Assembly (NCBI GenBank): GCA_018663485.1
Contig: JABJQI010000065.1
Coordinates: forward strand, 1-6,452
Direction of reading: 5' to 3'
Length of the DNA: 6,452 nucleotides
DNA from: Opitutia bacterium
GTDB lineage: Bacteria > Verrucomicrobiota > Verrucomicrobiia > Opitutales > Coraliomargaritaceae
Positions 5,767 through 6,452 of this stretch are shown one piece after another. The first letter of the stretch is position 1. Every line of letters begins with the position of its first letter. Made by a program: the position numbers and the translations under genes. Under the pieces are notes generated by a model that was not told the DNA's origin, searched no databases, and was given only the letters and a program-made list of their open reading frames with translations.

Positions 5767-6452
5767 TTACTCAACTGGTTGATCATTCAAAAGTTGGCTA
5801 AGTGTCGGCTCCATCGCAGCAGCCCAGATTTCATAGCCTTTGGTATTGGGGTGTAACAAATCAGGCATGATCGCACGTGGTAGACGTCCCTGCGCATCCA
5901 GAAAGTGTTCATTTATATTTAGATGATAGACTGCGGCATCACGCGCTGCCAATTCTGGCAACTGCTCATTAATCTGCTCATTGATTTGACGTAACGGATC
6001 CTCAGCCCCCTCCCCACGTGGAAAAATGGATAGCAGCAACACTTTAGCATTCGGCATATGGTAACGGATCGTCCGCAAGTTACTGGCAATGCCGGCAAGC
6101 GTCTCTTCAGGTGCGTCTTTGGTCACATGGGTATTATTGGTGCCAATCATCAAAACCACGACTTTCGGATCGATCCCATCGACTTCACCATTTTGCAAAC
6201 GCCAATTGACCCACTCGGTTCGGTCGCCGCCAAAACCTAGATTCAATGCCTCACGGTGCTCGTAGTAACGCTCCCAAACCGGCAAACCAAACTCCCCGTC
6301 CCGCTCCCAAAAATGTGTAATCGAGTCGCCTACGAAAACCAGTTGGCACTCCTCCTCCTGCACCTCGAGCAACTTCTGCTCGTGACGCGGACCACCACGC
6401 GGCGCGGATTGAATCGCGCGATGCGGGTTCGCAGACAACGAAATTTCGCCAA
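5767..6452 (-). CDS. secreted SGNH/GDSL-family hydrolase, 5' end outside the window
   Basis: The frame is a single SGNH esterase domain, similar to bacterial relatives of platelet-activating-factor acetylhydrolase subunits. Counting from the TTG at 6438, it shows FVGDSITHFW with nucleophile S39, the oxyanion glycine G68 in LNLGFGGDRTE, GTNN at 99-102, and MPDLLHPN carrying the catalytic pair D193/H196. That TTG is unlikely to be the real start. The frame stays open to the window edge, and the residues there (GEISLSANPHR) line up with the signal-peptide cleavage region of the downstream paralogue (ALSA then QHR). The true start and most of a signal peptide should therefore lie beyond 6452. The protein ends right after the domain with no binding module. 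It is strikingly similar to the SGNH module of the next gene, which begins 4 nt after its stop, so the two are probably one operon. Substrate unknown; an acylated glycan is the likely target. Confidence 0.88.
   Translation of the reverse strand, partial: GEISLSANPHRAIQSAPRGGPRHEQKLLEVQEEECQLVFVGDSITHFWERDGEFGLPVWERYYEHREALNLGFGGDRTEWVNWRLQNGEVDGIDPKVVVLMIGTNNTHVTKDAPEETLAGIASNLRTIRYHMPNAKVLLLSIFPRGEGAEDPLRQINEQINEQLPELAARDAAVYHLNINEHFLDAQGRLPRAIMPDLLHPNTKGYEIWAAAMEPTLSQLLNDQPVE

Noticed and set aside
1..6452. CRISPR array, tRNA, riboswitch or defence system
   Set aside because: No regularly spaced repeats, cloverleaf structure or defence-gene motif was seen on either strand.

Overview
The window most resembles a polysaccharide-degrading bacterium of the Planctomycetes-Verrucomicrobia group, perhaps a marine Verrucomicrobiota of the Opitutae type. 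This is inferred from the gene content: secreted SGNH esterases, a type I sulfatase relative, an NPCBM carbohydrate-binding module and a secreted beta-strand repeat protein. There is no rRNA or other phylogenetic marker to confirm it. All supported genes lie on the minus strand, so transcription runs from the right edge to the left.

Right to left: (1) 6452-5767 is a secreted SGNH-hydrolase cut at its 5' end by the window edge. (2) 5762-2928 is a large secreted multidomain enzyme. It has a signal peptide, an SGNH esterase closely resembling the upstream gene, an alpha/beta-hydrolase of the acetyl-xylan-esterase/dienelactone-hydrolase type, a CBM-like beta-sandwich and a C-terminal NPCBM domain. 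The two genes are 4 nt apart, or overlap by 20 nt with the longer start, so they are probably co-transcribed. (3) 2927-2733 is an intergenic stretch with two adjacent perfect hairpins and a 12-nt palindrome. (4) 2732-2370 is the N-terminal quarter of a type I sulfatase, with signal peptide, metal-binding DD and C-x-P-S-R, ending at a premature stop. (5) 2369-2154 is intergenic, with another perfect hairpin. (6) 2153-1374 is a secreted beta-strand-rich repeat protein whose 3' end is cut by an insertion sequence and whose start codon is uncertain. (7) 1405-89 is a complete IS4-family element with a full DDE transposase and near-perfect terminal inverted repeats. (8) 88-1 is the other flank of the insertion site, with a small terminator-like hairpin.

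Biologically, the right half looks like part of an extracellular glycan-processing locus. Two SGNH modules and an alpha/beta-hydrolase could remove ester groups (for example acetyl) from a polysaccharide held by the C-terminal binding modules. The sulfatase remnant suggests that sulfated glycans were once targets. The left half is decaying: a truncated sulfatase, an interrupted surface protein and a transposon. I see no tRNA, rRNA, CRISPR array, riboswitch or defence system. The most unusual item is the two-esterase fusion beside a near-copy of its own N-terminal domain.
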